From contig DHAH01000171.1 of NCBI GenBank assembly GCA_002397345.1, positions 1-6,207 on the forward strand: 6,207 nt of DNA, written 5' to 3'. The stretch comes from Clostridiales bacterium UBA4959. Its GTDB lineage: Bacteria; Bacillota; Clostridia; Oscillospirales; CAG-272. Every line of letters starts with the position of its first letter. Position 1 is the first letter of the stretch. Shown piece by piece: positions 4,107 to 6,207 of this stretch. The notes beneath the pieces were generated by a model. It did not search any database. It was not told the DNA's origin and worked only from the letters and a program-made list of their open reading frames with translations. A program made the translations under genes and the position numbers.

Positions 4107-6062
4107 ATGAACGGTAAGATTTATTCGCTGCCCGTAAAAACCGCCGCAGTTATATTGTTCGTTGTCATTTCGGTTATAACCGCTTTTTCCGGTATCGCGT
4201 TTGCTTATATGTTCCTCGATTCGGTATATTACAGTAGCGATAACGCGGACGAAGCATATTATGGCTCTCAGTTATGTAGGATGACGGTAAACAACACCCA
4301 TTATATTGTTTTTAGCAATATAATGAGTTATAACAACCATAATGGCGCCGACTTAAGCGGTCTTACAAAATATGTTGAACGGGAACAGGAAAGTAACTAC
4401 ACTATTCGTTTAACAATTTACGACAGTGAAAGAAATGCCCTTATCGAACTGGGGCGTGTGCCTGATGATTACGGGTATGAATATAACCGCGAATATTCTG
4501 TTTACGATAACGGCGAAGAATCCGATTGGTATAGTGTTGATTTAACTCTTTATGTGAAAAAACCACTGCTTGACAATAAAGATTCGTTTACACACGGAAA
4601 AATGATTTCCGATATATTTTTTTCGATACGTTATCTTATTATTTATATAACCGCATTGGGATTGCTTGCGTTGGTTATATTATATGTCTTCTTGCTCAAG
4701 GCGGCGGGGCGCAGGTATGGTGAAGAAGGCGTTGATGAGGGCTATTTTTTCCATATACCCTACGATATAATATTAGCTACCGTGGCTTTTATTTTTACAG
4801 CTCTGATTTTTCTTACCGCAAGTGTTATTAATAACGGGATCTCCAGCTCACGAAGTTTTATTATAGAAATTTTCAGCGTAGCTTTGATTTGCGCATTCGG
4901 TGCTTTGATTTTTCTTGCGCTGTCGGCGACAACCGCCGTGCGCATAAAAAAGCGCCGCTTGTTCCGCAACACTGTAATATGGCGTATCTGCGTGTGGTTT
5001 TATAAATTAATATGCAAAATATTGCATGGAATCGCAGGATTTTTTAAAATGCTGCCAGTCGTTCCAAAGGCGATTTTAATAACCGCGGGGTATCTGTTCA
5101 TTAATTTTATATTCTTAGTCTCCCTTATATCGACTATCAGAGTTACGTCAAACGCGATAATTATATGGTTCTTCCTGTTAATTTCATGTATTAACATAGC
5201 GTTGCTGGTCGGCTATATAAAAACGGTTTACTGCGCTTCTCTCGTCCGGCAAGGCAGTGAACGTTTGGCAGGCGGCAACCTTGATTATAAATTTAACGAA
5301 TCCGCGCTACGCGGCGAAGCGCGTGCGATCGCGTCTAACCTCAACCGGCTGGGCGACGGATTGTCCGCCGCCGTCGAGCAGCGCTCACGTAGCGAACGCA
5401 TGAAGGTGGAGCTGATTACAAATGTGTCGCACGATTTGAAAACGCCCATAACCTCGATCATTAACTATGTCGATCTGCTGAAAAAAGAACCCATGCCGAA
5501 CGATGCCGCGGTTGAATATTTAAATGTACTCGATCGCCAATCGGCGCGGCTGCGCAAGCTGACCTCCGACCTTGTCGAAGCATCGAAAGCCTCCACGGGC
5601 AATATCGAAGTAAATTCCGAGCCGACCGATATATGTGAGCTGCTCGACCAGTCGGCAGCCGAATATGCCGACCGCTTTGCCGAGGCAGGGCTGACGCTTA
5701 TCATCCGCACACCTGGCGTACCGATAATTGTAAACGCCGATGGCAAGCTGTTGTGGCGTGTGTTCGATAACCTGCTCTCCAACATCTGTAAATATTCGCA
5801 ACCGGGTACGCGTGTCTACCTCGACGCGACCGCCGGCGAGGGCGCGGCGTGTGTTTCAATGCGTAATATCTCATCGCAGCAGATCGAGGTATCGCCAGAT
5901 GAGCTGACCGAGCGTTTCGTGCGCGGCGACACCGCTCGTTCGGGCGAAGGCAGCGGTCTGGGTCTGTCGATAGCCCGCAATCTGACCGAGCTGCAAGGCG
6001 GCAGACTGTCGATTGAAATAGACGGCGACTTGTTCAAAGCGTCTGTGACGCTGCCACTATAA
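4107..6062 (+). CDS. Membrane sensor histidine kinase with six membrane segments
   Basis: This 651-residue sensor autophosphorylates on histidine and passes phosphate to the adjacent regulator. Membrane segments are predicted by eye at about 12-37, 170-198, 220-242, 250-275, 321-343 and 348-371. Between the first two lies an extracytoplasmic domain of about 130 residues (38-168), rich in Tyr, Asn and Asp, probably the sensing part; its fold is not recognised. A Lys/Arg-rich cytoplasmic loop (277-320) joins helices four and five. A HAMP-like linker (372-430) leads to the dimerisation domain with the H-box ELITNVSHDLKTP and phospho-acceptor H442. The ATPase domain has the N-box DNLLSNICKYS (N555, N559) and G2 box GEGSGLGLSIA (613-623), but the usual DxGxG box is replaced by MRNISS (585-590), as I recall for a Clostridia/Firmicutes kinase subfamily. 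GAGGT lies six bases before the ATG. The first two thirds is visibly richer in A/T than the kinase core. The signal is unknown. Confidence 0.94.
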   Translation: MNGKIYSLPVKTAAVILFVVISVITAFSGIAFAYMFLDSVYYSSDNADEAYYGSQLCRMTVNNTHYIVFSNIMSYNNHNGADLSGLTKYVEREQESNYTIRLTIYDSERNALIELGRVPDDYGYEYNREYSVYDNGEESDWYSVDLTLYVKKPLLDNKDSFTHGKMISDIFFSIRYLIIYITALGLLALVILYVFLLKAAGRRYGEEGVDEGYFFHIPYDIILATVAFIFTALIFLTASVINNGISSSRSFIIEIFSVALICAFGALIFLALSATTAVRIKKRRLFRNTVIWRICVWFYKLICKILHGIAGFFKMLPVVPKAILITAGYLFINFIFLVSLISTIRVTSNAIIIWFFLLISCINIALLVGYIKTVYCASLVRQGSERLAGGNLDYKFNESALRGEARAIASNLNRLGDGLSAAVEQRSRSERMKVELITNVSHDLKTPITSIINYVDLLKKEPMPNDAAVEYLNVLDRQSARLRKLTSDLVEASKASTGNIEVNSEPTDICELLDQSAAEYADRFAEAGLTLIIRTPGVPIIVNADGKLLWRVFDNLLSNICKYSQPGTRVYLDATAGEGAACVSMRNISSQQIEVSPDELTERFVRGDTARSGEGSGLGLSIARNLTELQGGRLSIEIDGDLFKASVTLPL

Positions 6063-6068
6063 AGATGG

Positions 6069-6116
6069 GTTTAGGGGGGAGACCAATTTACGGTTCTCCC
6101 CCTAAACTAATTTTTT
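6069..6116 (+). terminator. Intrinsic terminator of the two-component operon
   Basis: GTTTAGGGGGGAGA (6069-6082) pairs with TCTCCCCCTAAAC (6095-6107) over 13 base pairs with one bulged G, and CC/GG can extend the stem inward. TAA and a run of six T (6111-6116) follow. It begins seven bases after the kinase stop codon and ends the operon. Confidence 0.95.
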
Positions 6117-6207
6117 ATAAAAGTTATCAACGGAAAAAAGTTTCCCTTGTAACAGTAGAAAATAATACTTTTATATATTTTTTACAAAAGTTTTTGCGGA
6201 GCTTTTT
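6117..6207. other. AT-rich spacer after the operon, no gene seen
   Basis: The last 91 bases contain no convincing open frame on either strand. A loose promoter-like pair (TTGTAA at 6147-6152 with AT-rich hexamers about 17-19 bases on) is too weak to call. The final bases (6186-6207) contain AAAAG and CTTTT arms around TTTTTGCGGAG and may be the left half of a hairpin that continues beyond the window. Confidence 0.5.

Noticed and set aside
6147..6177. Promoter for a gene beyond the right edge
   Set aside because: TTGTAA with TTATAT or TATATA at 18-19 bases is a weak match in very AT-rich DNA, and no start codon context is visible.
1..6207. CRISPR array, tRNA/rRNA genes, transposase, or riboswitch
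   Set aside because: No regularly spaced repeats, no tRNA-like cloverleaf, no recombinase motifs and no recognisable riboswitch core were seen on reading both strands.

Overview
This 6.2-kb window looks like a chromosomal segment from an endospore-forming or ex-endospore-forming Bacillota, most likely class Clostridia. The main reason is an unmistakable Spo0A, the sporulation master regulator confined to that phylum. Supporting signs are Gram-positive style Shine-Dalgarno (SD) sites, strong TTGAAA/TATAAT promoters, AT-rich spacers, and mixed codon use with many GCG/CGC codons, as in gut Clostridia such as Oscillospirales. The genus-level guess is inference only.

Layout: (a) 1-43 may hold the first codons of a divergent minus-strand gene cut by the window edge. 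(b) 44-411 is an AT-rich regulatory region with a good extended -10 promoter and weak Spo0A-box-like sites. (c) 412-1197 (+) is spo0A, 261 aa; its DNA-binding domain is highly conserved but its receiver domain is divergent. (d) 1198-1322 is the convergent gap, with a GC-rich hairpin. (e) 3070-1323 (-) is a two-gene unit: a small lipoprotein gene with a GTG start, then alr (alanine racemase). Between them is a 50-bp imperfect palindrome that carries the lipoprotein stop codon and occupies most of the alr leader. (f) 3071-3344 is a divergent control region with one strong promoter in each direction. (g) 3345-6062 (+) is a two-component operon: an OmpR/PhoB-type response regulator and a six-helix membrane histidine kinase, closed by a textbook intrinsic terminator at 6069-6116. 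(h) 6117-6207 is AT-rich spacer with no gene seen.

How the parts fit: Spo0A is the phosphorelay output that commits cells to sporulation. Alr supplies D-alanine for peptidoglycan and also influences spore germination through L-/D-alanine balance. The lipoprotein-alr order recalls the ydcC-alrA order of Bacillus. The two-component pair probably senses a cell-surface or extracellular signal; the divergent arrangement allows, but does not prove, control of the lipoprotein-alr unit by the regulator.

No wholly new system is evident. The points most worth a second look are the RNA- or DNA-level structures: a hairpin that folds the lipoprotein ribosome-binding site and doubles, on the opposite strand, as an intrinsic terminator facing antisense transcription; the palindrome between the lipoprotein gene and alr, with alr lacking an SD site; the unusual phospho-site loop of Spo0A; and a histidine kinase without a recognisable DxGxG ATP-binding box.
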